This document shows, piece after piece, positions 26,987-35,549 of a stretch of DNA of 64,000 nucleotides. The position numbers and the translations under genes are program-made. The stretch is from Rhodopirellula baltica (GTDB taxonomy: Bacteria; Planctomycetota; Planctomycetia; Pirellulales; Pirellulaceae), in assembly GCA_002901265.1 (NCBI GenBank), contig PPHI01000003.1, positions 62,001-126,000 of the forward strand. Direction: 5' to 3'. Position 1 is the stretch's first letter. Each line of letters starts with the position of its first letter. The notes under the pieces were generated by a model. The model saw only the letters and a program-made list of their open reading frames with translations, made no database searches and had not been told where the DNA came from.

Positions 26987-28302
26987 CTATTGCTTTCGCA
27001 GCGCTTCGATCGGGTTCATCGCTGCCGCTTTGTAGGCCGGATACACGCCAAAGATGATCCCGGTCGCGACGGAAATACCGAACGCCAACATGATCGCTCC
27101 CAGGCTGGTCACCGTTTTCATACCGGCCATCATCGTCACCGCGATCGGAATCGAAACACCAAGCACGACACCAAGGACTCCGCCGGCCGCCGACAGCACG
27201 GTGGTTTCCAACAAAAACTGCCGGATGATGTCTTTACGTTTGGCGCCAATCGCACGGCGAATCCCGATCTCGCGTGTCCGTTCGGTAACGGTCGCCAACA
27301 TGATGTTCATGATGCCGATCCCGCCGACCAACAGCGAAATTCCCGCGATCGCCCCGAGCACCAAATTCCAAATTCGCTTCTCGTGCTCCGCCTGTGCCAT
27401 TAGTTCCAACGGTACCAGCACTTGGTAGTCTTCTTTGTCGGCATGGCTTTTTTCCAGCAGCCCACGAATCATGTTGCTGTCGGGACCACGCGTGTGGCGG
27501 CTTCTTTGTCGTTTGCGTCGGCCACCGCCAAGGTAATTTCGCTGAGCTCGACCCGGTCGAACTCGCGGCTGCCGCGATTGCCTTCGTTGACGAAGAAACC
27601 GAACCGCGCCCGGCCGGTATCGAGTGGGATGAAGATGTCGCGGTTGGCATCGCCGCCTTCGCTTTCGCCGGCGCGGGCACGACCACTGTCACGCTGTTTC
27701 AGGATTCCGACGGTTCGAAAGGCGATCCCGCCGATCAAGATCGGTTGGCCGAGTGGATCATTGAAACCGAACAACGCTCGCGCCGCACCTTCGGTCAGGA
27801 CCGCGACGTTGGACATGCCTTCTAAGTCGCGTTGTTGGATAAAGCGACCGCGTGCGACTTCGATTTTACGGACATCAGCCAAGTCCGGCGTGGTTGCCAA
27901 AACGCGAGCCTGCCCGATCCGACGACGGCCGTGTGAGACGTCTCGCTTTTTCATCATCAGCGGGACGATTGTTTCGCCGGTTGGCAAGTCTTGCAGGGCG
28001 CGCAGATCACCGTAGGTCAGGCCATACGCGTTGACTTTGTAGCTGGCCGTCGACACGATGCCTTGATTGTTCGACGAGCTACTGGAATCGTCCTCCGGGG
28101 CCGGTTTGAGCGAGCGAACAATCACGTTCCCAGCGCCCAGTTCTCGGATTCGATCGAGAGCGTCTTGCTTGCTGCCTTCGCCGATCGACAACATCGCGAT
28201 CACCGAGGCGACACCCAGGATGGTTCCCAGCAGCGTCAACGAGCTGCGCATCTTGTGCAGCAACAGGTTGCGAACGGCAAGTTTAAGGGTGGCCCACCAC
28301 AT
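26987..28302 (-). pseudogene. MacB-like ABC transporter permease, frameshifted
   Basis: Two frames together give one MacB/FtsX-type permease of about 438 aa. The first (start 28302) has the N-terminal helix and MRSSLTLLGTILGVASVIAM, then the periplasmic MacB-PCD domain. It ends in RVVPTAT and a stop. The second frame continues from RVVPDSN into [15 protein letters not shown] and the three C-terminal helices ([40 protein letters not shown]) to 26987. A single missing base near 27480-27484 explains the break. The upstream adaptor gene is intact, but no MacB-type ATPase gene is visible on either side. The break could be a sequencing error. Confidence 0.7.
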
Positions 28303-28365
28303 GGAAAGATTCGCTGTCTCGATAAATCGCGGTCGTACGGAAATCAGGAGAAAGCGGCTGAGCGA

Positions 28366-29970
28366 TCAGCCGTCTTGGGAAAGCAATTCGTCGACAAATT
28401 CGCGAGGATTGAGTGCGATCTGTTCGCCATCGTTGAGACCTTCGGTGATCTGCACCATCGAATCGGTTTCACGTCCGACTTCGACTTCACGCAGCCCCAG
28501 ACGATTGTTTTGACGGACCAACACGACCGTTTGGTCATCCCGTTCGATCACTGCTTGGATCGGAACCGCAATCGTATCGTCGATCGAGTCGACCAGGATT
28601 TCGGTGACCGCAGTCATCCCGGGTTTCAGTTGTTGGACTTCGTCATCGATGGTGACGATCGTGGTGTAGACCTTGGTGCCGCTGCTAAGCCAACCGTTTT
28701 GGTCGGGCAGAACTGCGATCGACTGGACGGTACCGATGTATTCATTACCGGGGAATGCGTCGACCGTGATACGAACTTTCATACCGATGCTGATCTGATC
28801 CAGGTCAGATTCATGAACGGCGGTTTGCACCTGCATTTCACGCAGGGATGGCAACGACATCAGGTGTTGACGATAGCGGGCCGGGGCACCTTCGCGGATT
28901 TCGTCGTTACGTGACGAAGCGTACGCGACCATGCCGTCTTCGGGTGCATAGATTTTGCACGCGGCAAGCTGCGTCTCGTAGCGTTCAAGTCGCTCTTCTT
29001 CTTTCTTGAGCGATTCGGTTCGTGCACGCAGGATCGCTTGCACCTGAGCCAGCTTGGCCTCGTTGTTTCGCAAGGTTTGTTCGAGTCCCTGCTTGCTGGT
29101 CGCGAGCTTTCCACGCAACCGCAGCAGTTCCATTTCCTGCTCGTAGTTTTCTTTTTTCTTCAGCGTCGCGAGCGTCGTTTCCAGTTTGTTCAACTGGGCC
29201 GCGTATTTGCCTTCGGCTTGCAGATAGGCGAGTTCGCTTTTACGGAGCTCGTTCCGGTTTGCGTAGCCGAGTTTGTAAAGCGAATCGATACCGCGGCGAT
29301 CGTCACGGCGAAGTTCCAAGGTCGCTTGGGCTTCCAAGATCTGGTTGTTGACTTCGTCGATCGTCCGCTTGATTTCTTCAACGGCCAGCTTGTGCGTTCC
29401 GCTTTCGTCATCGGTAAACATTTTCAGTTCCAACTCGGCAAGCTGGACCTGCAGCTCGGCTTCCGCCTTGCTGGTTTCGTTTTGGACGATCTGGTTGTTG
29501 AAGTTTGCTTCGGCCTGGATTTGTGTCGAGCGAGCTTCCTCGGTATCGAGGATCTGTTGGTCGAGCTCTTCACGCATCGGTGCGGATTCCAGTTCGACCA
29601 GCAAGTCGCCTTTCTTGACCTTGCTGCCGTTGGGGATGATCCACAAGATCGGCGTGCCATTGATCCCGTCGCGCTGCACGTCTTCGACCATGCAGTTGAT
29701 TTCGCGATTGTTCTGGCTTTGCAGATTGCCCCGTTCGATGACGGTGACGTTCATGTGTTGCGGATTCACGGTGTGCAGCAGCACGTTCTCGTCAATCCGT
29801 GTATCCGATCCAAAGAAAAACGACGACAGTGAAAACCCGACGACTGGAACGACGACGGCGGTTGCCAGGGCTTGGATAGCGTGGACGACACCGCGATTGG
29901 GTGCAGCAACCTTTCTCCGTCGGCGCGTTTGCTTCTGTTCGGTCTGGGAAGACGTGGCCTTTGAAGACAT
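28366..29970 (-). CDS. MacA/HlyD-family periplasmic adaptor (membrane fusion protein)
   Basis: This 534-aa protein has an N-terminal transmembrane anchor (about residues 32-55). Then come a lipoyl-like barrel half (GNLQSQNNREINCMVEDVQ, GSKVKKGDLLVELES), a long coiled coil from about 135 to 325, the second barrel half (CKIYAPEDGMVAYASSRNDE) and a membrane-proximal beta domain (VRITVDAFPGNEYIGTVQSI). It is the adaptor that links an inner-membrane pump to the outer part of the efflux path. It lies 63 bp upstream of the frameshifted permease and is transcribed with it. Confidence 0.88.
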   Translation of the reverse strand: MSSKATSSQTEQKQTRRRRKVAAPNRGVVHAIQALATAVVVPVVGFSLSSFFFGSDTRIDENVLLHTVNPQHMNVTVIERGNLQSQNNREINCMVEDVQRDGINGTPILWIIPNGSKVKKGDLLVELESAPMREELDQQILDTEEARSTQIQAEANFNNQIVQNETSKAEAELQVQLAELELKMFTDDESGTHKLAVEEIKRTIDEVNNQILEAQATLELRRDDRRGIDSLYKLGYANRNELRKSELAYLQAEGKYAAQLNKLETTLATLKKKENYEQEMELLRLRGKLATSKQGLEQTLRNNEAKLAQVQAILRARTESLKKEEERLERYETQLAACKIYAPEDGMVAYASSRNDEIREGAPARYRQHLMSLPSLREMQVQTAVHESDLDQISIGMKVRITVDAFPGNEYIGTVQSIAVLPDQNGWLSSGTKVYTTIVTIDDEVQQLKPGMTAVTEILVDSIDDTIAVPIQAVIERDDQTVVLVRQNNRLGLREVEVGRETDSMVQITEGLNDGEQIALNPREFVDELLSQDG

Positions 29971-30108
29971 GGCGTTTCGGCAGGGAAAGTTGGATGGGAG
30001 TCGCTCGGCTGACAGTCACGATGCACAGCGACCAAGACTCCAACATGAAGGAGTCCGGCTGGCATCGAAGAAACCGAATGCGGACGTTCTTTCGCCAAAC
30101 AACGCGGC

Positions 30109-30375
30109 TTACGCGTCGTAATTACAAGTGACTGTCACTGGCGAAAATGGGTGGGTTATTGGGCGGGACGCTGGACGGCTACCCGTAGACTGGGTGAATC
30201 GGGCACCAAGCAGCGGCACGATAGTATAGTCGACCGGGAATCCAATGTCTCCATAGTCCATCTGGTGAACTTGTGTCTGGATCATTCGGGCAATTTCCAT
30301 TGCATCCGTCGCAAGGATTTTGCTTGGCTGTCGGATTGCAAGCCTGATCACAATCACACCGGCTTGCCAAGGCAT
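30109..30375 (-). CDS. Possible small hypothetical protein
   Basis: An 88-codon frame lies in the 618-bp gap between the adaptor gene and the response-regulator gene. It contains ATDAMEIARMIQTQVHQMDY and FPVDYTIVPLLGARFTQSTG, which read like ordinary protein. I recognise no family, and no clear ribosome binding site precedes it. It may be chance. If it is real, it would be cotranscribed with the adaptor and permease. Confidence 0.25.
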   Translation of the reverse strand: MPWQAGVIVIRLAIRQPSKILATDAMEIARMIQTQVHQMDYGDIGFPVDYTIVPLLGARFTQSTGSRPASRPITHPFSPVTVTCNYDA

Positions 30376-30588
30376 TTGGCCAGTGCCCGTGTGGGGTGAT
30401 TGCCCAGTTTTATAAACCGCAGCGATCAGCGTTTTTAAACAGTTTTGCTGCCTAAATTACGGCACAATCGCCAATAATGCGTGATAGCCTCCCGTCGCAC
30501 CGCCACGGTGACAAAACGTGTACCATTAGGTGACATTCGTTTGGCAGTGCTTTGACGCCCCTCTTTCTCTCCAACGCTAACGCTGATC

Positions 30589-31494
30589 ATGGCAAAAGTC
30601 TTATTGGTCGAAGATAGTCCGACCCAGGCGATCGAGATGAGGATGTTGCTGGAAGAGGGCTGCCACGAAGTCAAACATGCGATGAACGGGAAAGCCGCGC
30701 TTGACGTTTTGGCCGAAGAAATTCCAGATATTGTGGTCACCGATCTGGAAATGCCCGAGCTCAATGGGCTGCAACTGGTCGAAATCATGCGATCGGAGTA
30801 CGCCCACATCCCCGCGATTTTGGTCACCGCGCGTGGCAGTGAGGAACTCGCGTCGCAAGCATTGCAAAAGGGTGCCGCCGGATACGTCCCGAAAAATCAC
30901 CTGCAGTCGCTGCTGAACGACACCATCATCGACGTGCTGGGCGTGATCCGCACCGATGCGAGTTTCACGAAATTGATCTCGACTCTGACGAAAAACGTTT
31001 TCGAGTTCGAAATCAAAAATGATCCTGATCTGATCTCGCCACTCGTCGGGCTGTTGATGCAGGTGGTCGCCGGCATGGACTTGATCAGTGGCGCGGACAT
31101 GAACCGCCTGGGCGTTGCCATCGAACACGCGCTCGTCAACGCAATGTTCCGAGGCAACTTGCAACTTGGGCCATCCGTGACCCCAGCCCACCATGCGATT
31201 ATTTACGAAGACGCATCGTCGGATTTGATTGAACGTCGAAAGAACGAAGCTCCTTACAAAGACCGCAAAATCTATGTCCATGCCTCGGCGAGTAAATCGG
31301 AGATCCGTCTGACGATCCGTGACGAAGGACCCGGTTTCAACACCTCAAAAGTTCCCATCACCGTCAATCCCGATGTGTTCTCCGCCGAGTCCGGACAAGG
31401 CTTGGTGCTGATGAAAAGCTTCGCCGACGAGTTGACCTACAACGACATCGGCAACGAAGTCACGATGGTGAAATACTGCGATGGCAAACGTTGA
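30589..31494 (+). CDS. Response regulator fused to a histidine-kinase-like ATPase domain
   Basis: This 301-aa protein starts with a receiver domain: VLLVEDSPTQAIEMRM, the phospho-acceptor Asp52 in IVVTDLEMPELNG, and GYVPKN with the conserved Lys. The C-terminal half is a HATPase_c domain like that of anti-sigma-factor kinases such as RsbW: HALVNAMFRGNL (N box), LTIRDEGPGFN (G1) and GQGLVLMKSFADELTYNDIG (G2). There is no dimerisation and phosphotransfer domain with a phospho-accepting His, so it is probably not a normal sensor kinase. It could control a partner protein by phosphorylation, as RsbW-type kinases do. No partner lies next to it. Confidence 0.85.
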   Translation: MAKVLLVEDSPTQAIEMRMLLEEGCHEVKHAMNGKAALDVLAEEIPDIVVTDLEMPELNGLQLVEIMRSEYAHIPAILVTARGSEELASQALQKGAAGYVPKNHLQSLLNDTIIDVLGVIRTDASFTKLISTLTKNVFEFEIKNDPDLISPLVGLLMQVVAGMDLISGADMNRLGVAIEHALVNAMFRGNLQLGPSVTPAHHAIIYEDASSDLIERRKNEAPYKDRKIYVHASASKSEIRLTIRDEGPGFNTSKVPITVNPDVFSAESGQGLVLMKSFADELTYNDIGNEVTMVKYCDGKR

Positions 31495-31512
31495 TCGCCG
31501 GCGGTAGTAGTG

Positions 31513-32092
31513 AGCATGGCCTGCGGCCAAAGGTGCTTGTGGGGTGATACGTTCCTGGGGCGATGCCCCAGGCTATGGTAAGCATGGCCTTCGGCCAAAA
31601 GGCAATCGCACGAAGCTCGTATCCGTTGGCCGAAGGCATGTCGCATCATGCCCGCGATCGCGTTCCTGGGATGGTTTCCCAGGCCCGGGCAACAATGGCC
31701 TGCGAGCAAAAGGCATCACACGAATCCCCCAATCTGTTGGCCGAAGGCCTGCGACACCGTAGCCTGCGGCAACGCCGTAGGAATACAATCCATGCGTTGT
31801 TTTGATTGGCCGAAGGTCAATTTCACCCTTGCTGTTCAGCGTCGGTAAGCATGGCTTTCAGCCAAAGGTGCTCGTGGGGTGACACGTTCCTGGGGCGATG
31901 CCCCAGGCTATGGTAAGCATGGCCTTCGGCCAAAAGGCAATCCCGGACAACAAAGGCCCGCGGCCGGAAAGCAAGCATACGAATCCCCATTCTGTTGGCC
32001 GAAGGCCTTTCACACCGTAGCCTGCGGCAACGCCGTAGGAATACAATCCACGCATTGTTGTTGATTGGCCGAAGGTCAATTTCACCCCCGAA
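31513..32092. repeat. Palindrome-rich repeat units A and B, upstream of the IS200-like gene
   Basis: Unit A (from 31513) and unit B (from 31848) are two direct, imperfect copies. Each begins AGCATGGC, then the GGCC-TNC-GGCC type hairpin and the CCTGGGGC-gat-GCCCCAGG hairpin, and ends at GGCCGAAGGTCAATTTCACCC. A has an extra segment with CCTGGGA-tggt-TTCCCAGG. Forward GGCCTTCGGCCAA and reverse TTGGCCGAAGGCC words alternate. Confidence 0.85.
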
Positions 32093-32119
32093 ATCTTCCA
32101 ATGACGCGGGATTGAATCA

Positions 32120-32572
32120 ATGCCTCAATCGCTAACAGGACTGTATGCCCATCTGGTGTTCAGCACCAAAAATCGGAAACCTTGGTTGGACGATTTAATT
32201 CGCACCAAGGTGCATGGCTACCTCGCAGAGACCGTACGAAACCTATCCTCCAATTGGGTTGTCGTTGGTGGCGTCGCCGATCACGTTCACCTGCTGTTTG
32301 ACCTTGGAAAATTTGTTGCCCCAGTGAAGTTTGTGGAACAAATTAAACGCGAATCCTCAAAGTTCGTCAAAACGCTCGGAAGACAGTATTCGAAATTCTA
32401 TTGGCAACGCGGTTATGGCATGTTTTCGGTGAGCCCAAGAGACCTTCGTGTTGCGGAACAGTACGTTCGCACGCAAGAAGAGCACCATCGAAAAACAACC
32501 TTTCAAGACGAATATCGAGCCATGCTGGCGAAATACAACATCCAGTTCAACGAGCTGTACGTCTGGGATTGA
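32120..32572 (+). CDS. tnpA: IS200/IS605-family TnpA-like transposase
   Basis: This 150-aa protein is a compact HUH/Y1 transposase. It begins LTGLYAHLVFSTKNRKPWL; the HUH pair is HVH at 55-57 in GGVADHVHLLFDLGK, and the catalytic tyrosine is probably Y115 in AEQYVRTQEEHHRK, the position conserved in IS200 TnpA. Length and motifs are complete, so the gene looks functional. No TnpB lies next to it. Unusually, both flanks consist of long palindrome-rich units in direct orientation (two on each side), whereas simple IS200 elements have one short hairpin at each end. Confidence 0.92.
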   Translation: MPQSLTGLYAHLVFSTKNRKPWLDDLIRTKVHGYLAETVRNLSSNWVVVGGVADHVHLLFDLGKFVAPVKFVEQIKRESSKFVKTLGRQYSKFYWQRGYGMFSVSPRDLRVAEQYVRTQEEHHRKTTFQDEYRAMLAKYNIQFNELYVWD

Positions 32573-32583
32573 TTTCGTAGGTA

Positions 32584-33095
32584 AGCATGGCCTTCGGCCA
32601 AAGGTGCTTCTGGGGTGACATGTTCCTGGGGCGATGCCCCAGGCTACGGTATGCATGGCCTGCGGCCAAAAGACAATCGCACGAAGCCCCAATCCGTTGG
32701 CCGAAGGTCTGTCGCATCACGCCCGCGATCGCGTTCCTGGGATGGCTTCCCAGGCCCGGGCAACAATGGCCTGCGGCCAGAAGGCAAGCATACGAATCCC
32801 CATCCTGTTGGCCGAAGGCCTTTCACACCGTAGCCTGCGGCAACGCCGTAGGAATACAATCCACGCATTGTTGTTGATTGGCCGAAGGTCAATTTCACCC
32901 TTGCTGTCCAGCGTCGGTAAGCATGGCCTTCAGCCAAAGGTGTTTGTGGGGGATACGTTCCTGGGGCGATGCCCCAGGCTACGGTAAACATGGCCTTCGG
33001 CCAAAAGACAATCCCGCGCAACTATGGCCTGCGGGCAAAAGGCGTCATACGAATCTGTTGGCCATAGGCATGCAACATCATGCCCGCGATCATGC
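32584..33095. repeat. Palindrome-rich repeat units C and D, downstream of the IS200-like gene
   Basis: Unit C (from 32584) copies unit A almost fully, including both hairpin types. Unit D (from 32920) is shortened at its end and runs into the next gene's 3' flank. All four units share orientation, so the transposase lies between a long-short pair on the left and a long-short pair on the right. Confidence 0.85.
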
Positions 33096-33107
33096 AGTAA
33101 GCAGTCG

Positions 33108-34211
33108 TTACGCAGCCAATTCGGGTTCGAGGTTTTTGACGATTGGGATTGGATAACGCCACAACGCCACGGCGGTGATCATCGAACTGATCAGCGCTAA
33201 CAGCATGACGGACAACATGAAGGCGATCATCTGACCGGACGGCAATTGGTCTTCTTGTTGAGGTGCTAACACGACAGCAAAGACACTGACGGAATTGTTG
33301 ACGAAGTGGGCGAGCATTGCCGGAAAGATTGATCCGCTTCGCCACGCGATCACACCAAGGTAAATCCCCAGTGGCAAAACCGCGATCACATGCACAAGGT
33401 CCATGTGGAATGCGGCGAACAAGATCGACGCGATCGCGATGCCGATCCCTGGCCCTACCAAGCTGTTCAGACGAGTTTGGATGTAACCGCGAAAGACCAG
33501 TTCTTCACAGAGAGCCGGTGTCGCACCGATCATCAACGCGAGTGGAACCAAAAACCCTGACTCGCCATGACCGCGAAACACGTCGGTCATCATCTTGAGG
33601 TTTTCGCTTTCGCCCATCAGCGATCCGACAACGATCGATGAGATCCAGCCGATCAGCGGCGTTGTCGCTGCCGCGGCACCCCACGCCCAAAGCGGCCAGT
33701 GCCCGCGAACCATAGACATGCGGCGGCGGTAACCGTCAGGGGAAATCAACGGCAAAAAAAGCGCCAACGAGACTAGAGCGGCTTGCGGTGCGAGCACCAG
33801 AACCAAGAACCCGACGCGTGATTGCGAAACCACCTTCATCGCTTCGGGATCGCCCATCAATCGCGGGTTGAACTCGCCGTGGACAATCATGATCGCGACC
33901 AAAATCGCGACGAAGCTAGCTGCAAAAAAGAGCAGTAGCGATGCGAGGGGCATTCCGATCGCGTTCCAGATGAACGCGATCAACTTGTACAAAAAAGGCT
34001 GCTGGGTCCGAAAGTCATGGACCTGCAGCGCGATCGGGTTTCGGCTGTATGGCGGCGGAAATGCCGGCCGCGTCGGCTGGGCCGGCCGAATCGGATCGGG
34101 CGGTAACTCCGTACTGACTTGCTCGCCGCCCTGCGCCACTGGTTCCTGAATCTCGTAGGGGTCCAGGTCGTCAGCTGGCGGAAACGAAGGCGGCGGGTCG
34201 GAGTTTTGCAT
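33108..34211 (-). CDS. CPBP-family intramembrane glutamic endopeptidase
   Basis: This protein of about 367 aa has eight or so transmembrane helices and the CPBP (CAAX protease and bacteriocin processing) motifs: PALCEELVFRGYIQTRL with the catalytic Glu pair, LFAAFHMDLVHVIAVLPLGI, and MLAHFVNNSVSVFA with the conserved His and Asn. The first 80 residues are proline-rich and cytoplasmic. I start it at ATG 34211; a TTG one codon before also exists. It begins 7 bp after the argC stop, so the two are cotranscribed though functionally unrelated. The substrate is unknown. Confidence 0.88.
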   Translation of the reverse strand: MQNSDPPPSFPPADDLDPYEIQEPVAQGGEQVSTELPPDPIRPAQPTRPAFPPPYSRNPIALQVHDFRTQQPFLYKLIAFIWNAIGMPLASLLLFFAASFVAILVAIMIVHGEFNPRLMGDPEAMKVVSQSRVGFLVLVLAPQAALVSLALFLPLISPDGYRRRMSMVRGHWPLWAWGAAAATTPLIGWISSIVVGSLMGESENLKMMTDVFRGHGESGFLVPLALMIGATPALCEELVFRGYIQTRLNSLVGPGIGIAIASILFAAFHMDLVHVIAVLPLGIYLGVIAWRSGSIFPAMLAHFVNNSVSVFAVVLAPQQEDQLPSGQMIAFMLSVMLLALISSMITAVALWRYPIPIVKNLEPELAA

Positions 34212-34218
34212 CAAATCG

Positions 34219-35241
34219 TCAGTTGAGTCCTAGTTGTTGGTCGATCCCAAACATCACGTTCATGTTCTGGATCGCCGCCCCACTTGCTCCCTTGGCCAAA
34301 TTATCAATCGCTGACAAGAGAACGACACGGTTGCCGGACGCGCGGGCCGACATTTGAACATAGTTCGTTCCGGCAACATGCGCCGTGGCAGGCAAGTGAT
34401 CGACAACATTCACAAACGGTTGCTCGCCGTAACAATCGCGCCAACATTGCGTAATCGCTTTGACAGCGTCTTCTCCGCTGCCGGCTTTGGGTCGCACATA
34501 AATCGTCGACAAAATACCGCGCGACATTGGCGTTAAATGCGGAGTAAAAATGACTTGGGGCTGACTGCCGCCGATCCGACCCACCAAGTCTTCGATCTCC
34601 GGCCCGTGACGATGTGTACCGACCGAGTAGGCAGCGATCGATTCGTTGGTTTCACAGTACAGCGTGCCCAATTTTAGACTGCGACCGGCACCGCTGACGC
34701 CGCTTTTGCTGTCCACGATCACATCATCGGTCTCAATCAAGCCAGCTTTGGCAAGCGGAGCGAGCGGTAAAATCGCGCTCGTTGGGTAACAACCGGGGTT
34801 GGCAACCAAGTCCGCAGTCGCAATTTCGTCGGCGAAAAATTCGGGCAGACCATACACCGTTTTCCCCACCCGCTCGGGCCATGGATGTTTGACTTTGTAC
34901 CAAGTCTCGTAAGTCTCCAGCGATGACAATCGAAAGTCGGCGCTAAAATCGATGACTCGAATACCGGCAGCACAAAGTTGCTGCACCGTTTCGGCCGAAG
35001 CGCCGTGCGGAAGGCAGCACATCGCCACATCGCACTCTGCGGCGACACGCGCCGGATCAAGTTCCTCCAGCGTGATGTCGACTCGTCCAGCCAACGACGG
35101 ATGCACCGCCGCGATGGTCTGGCCCGCATCCGAACGCGCGGTCGCGATTTTCAAGTCCGCCTCGGGGTGAGCACTTAAAAGCCTGGCAACCTCGAGCCCG
35201 GTGTATCCGGTGGCACCAATCAATGCGACGGAGATCGACAT
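34219..35241 (-). CDS. argC: N-acetyl-gamma-glutamyl-phosphate reductase
   Basis: This protein of about 340 aa catalyses the NADPH-dependent step of arginine synthesis from N-acetylglutamyl phosphate to the semialdehyde. It starts SISVALIGATGYTGLEVARL, the NADP-binding loop, and has the active-site Cys in VANPGCYPTSAIL. Also present are DVIVDSKSGVSGAGRSLKL and THRHGPEIEDL with conserved residues. The start is at ATG 35241, because a longer frame runs into the promoter and 5' end of the divergent secreted metalloprotease gene. No other arg gene is in the window. Confidence 0.96.
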   Translation of the reverse strand: MSISVALIGATGYTGLEVARLLSAHPEADLKIATARSDAGQTIAAVHPSLAGRVDITLEELDPARVAAECDVAMCCLPHGASAETVQQLCAAGIRVIDFSADFRLSSLETYETWYKVKHPWPERVGKTVYGLPEFFADEIATADLVANPGCYPTSAILPLAPLAKAGLIETDDVIVDSKSGVSGAGRSLKLGTLYCETNESIAAYSVGTHRHGPEIEDLVGRIGGSQPQVIFTPHLTPMSRGILSTIYVRPKAGSGEDAVKAITQCWRDCYGEQPFVNVVDHLPATAHVAGTNYVQMSARASGNRVVLLSAIDNLAKGASGAAIQNMNVMFGIDQQLGLN

Positions 35242-35549
35242 TCCTGATTCAATCCAATGTTGATGAAGCGAAGTGGGCAGATCAGCACGGCAACGCTGGC
35301 GAAAAGACGCAAACCACACTGACAGATCCGAATTGTTGCGGATCAGCTTGGTTGGGTCGATAGGCATCACATTTGGGTGGTAACCATGACCTCCGAAGCC
35401 GCAAATTCGTTCCAATCGATACCGATTTGAGTTACATTATGCACCTTCTCGCAGGCGAAAGAATTCGCTGCTGCCTCTCAAGGAAGTCATCGACGCGGCT
35501 GGGGTTCACGTCCCAACAGGATTTGTCTCTCACCACCGCGATTGATCGA

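Noticed and set aside
31544-32877. Several 60-125 codon frames in the palindrome units around the IS200-like gene
   Set aside because: They repeat from unit to unit and follow the hairpin words; they are products of the repeats.
35242-35549. Extra N-terminal parts of argC and of the metalloprotease
   Set aside because: The two extended frames would overlap head to head; conserved starts lie inside, so the gap is a divergent promoter region without a gene.
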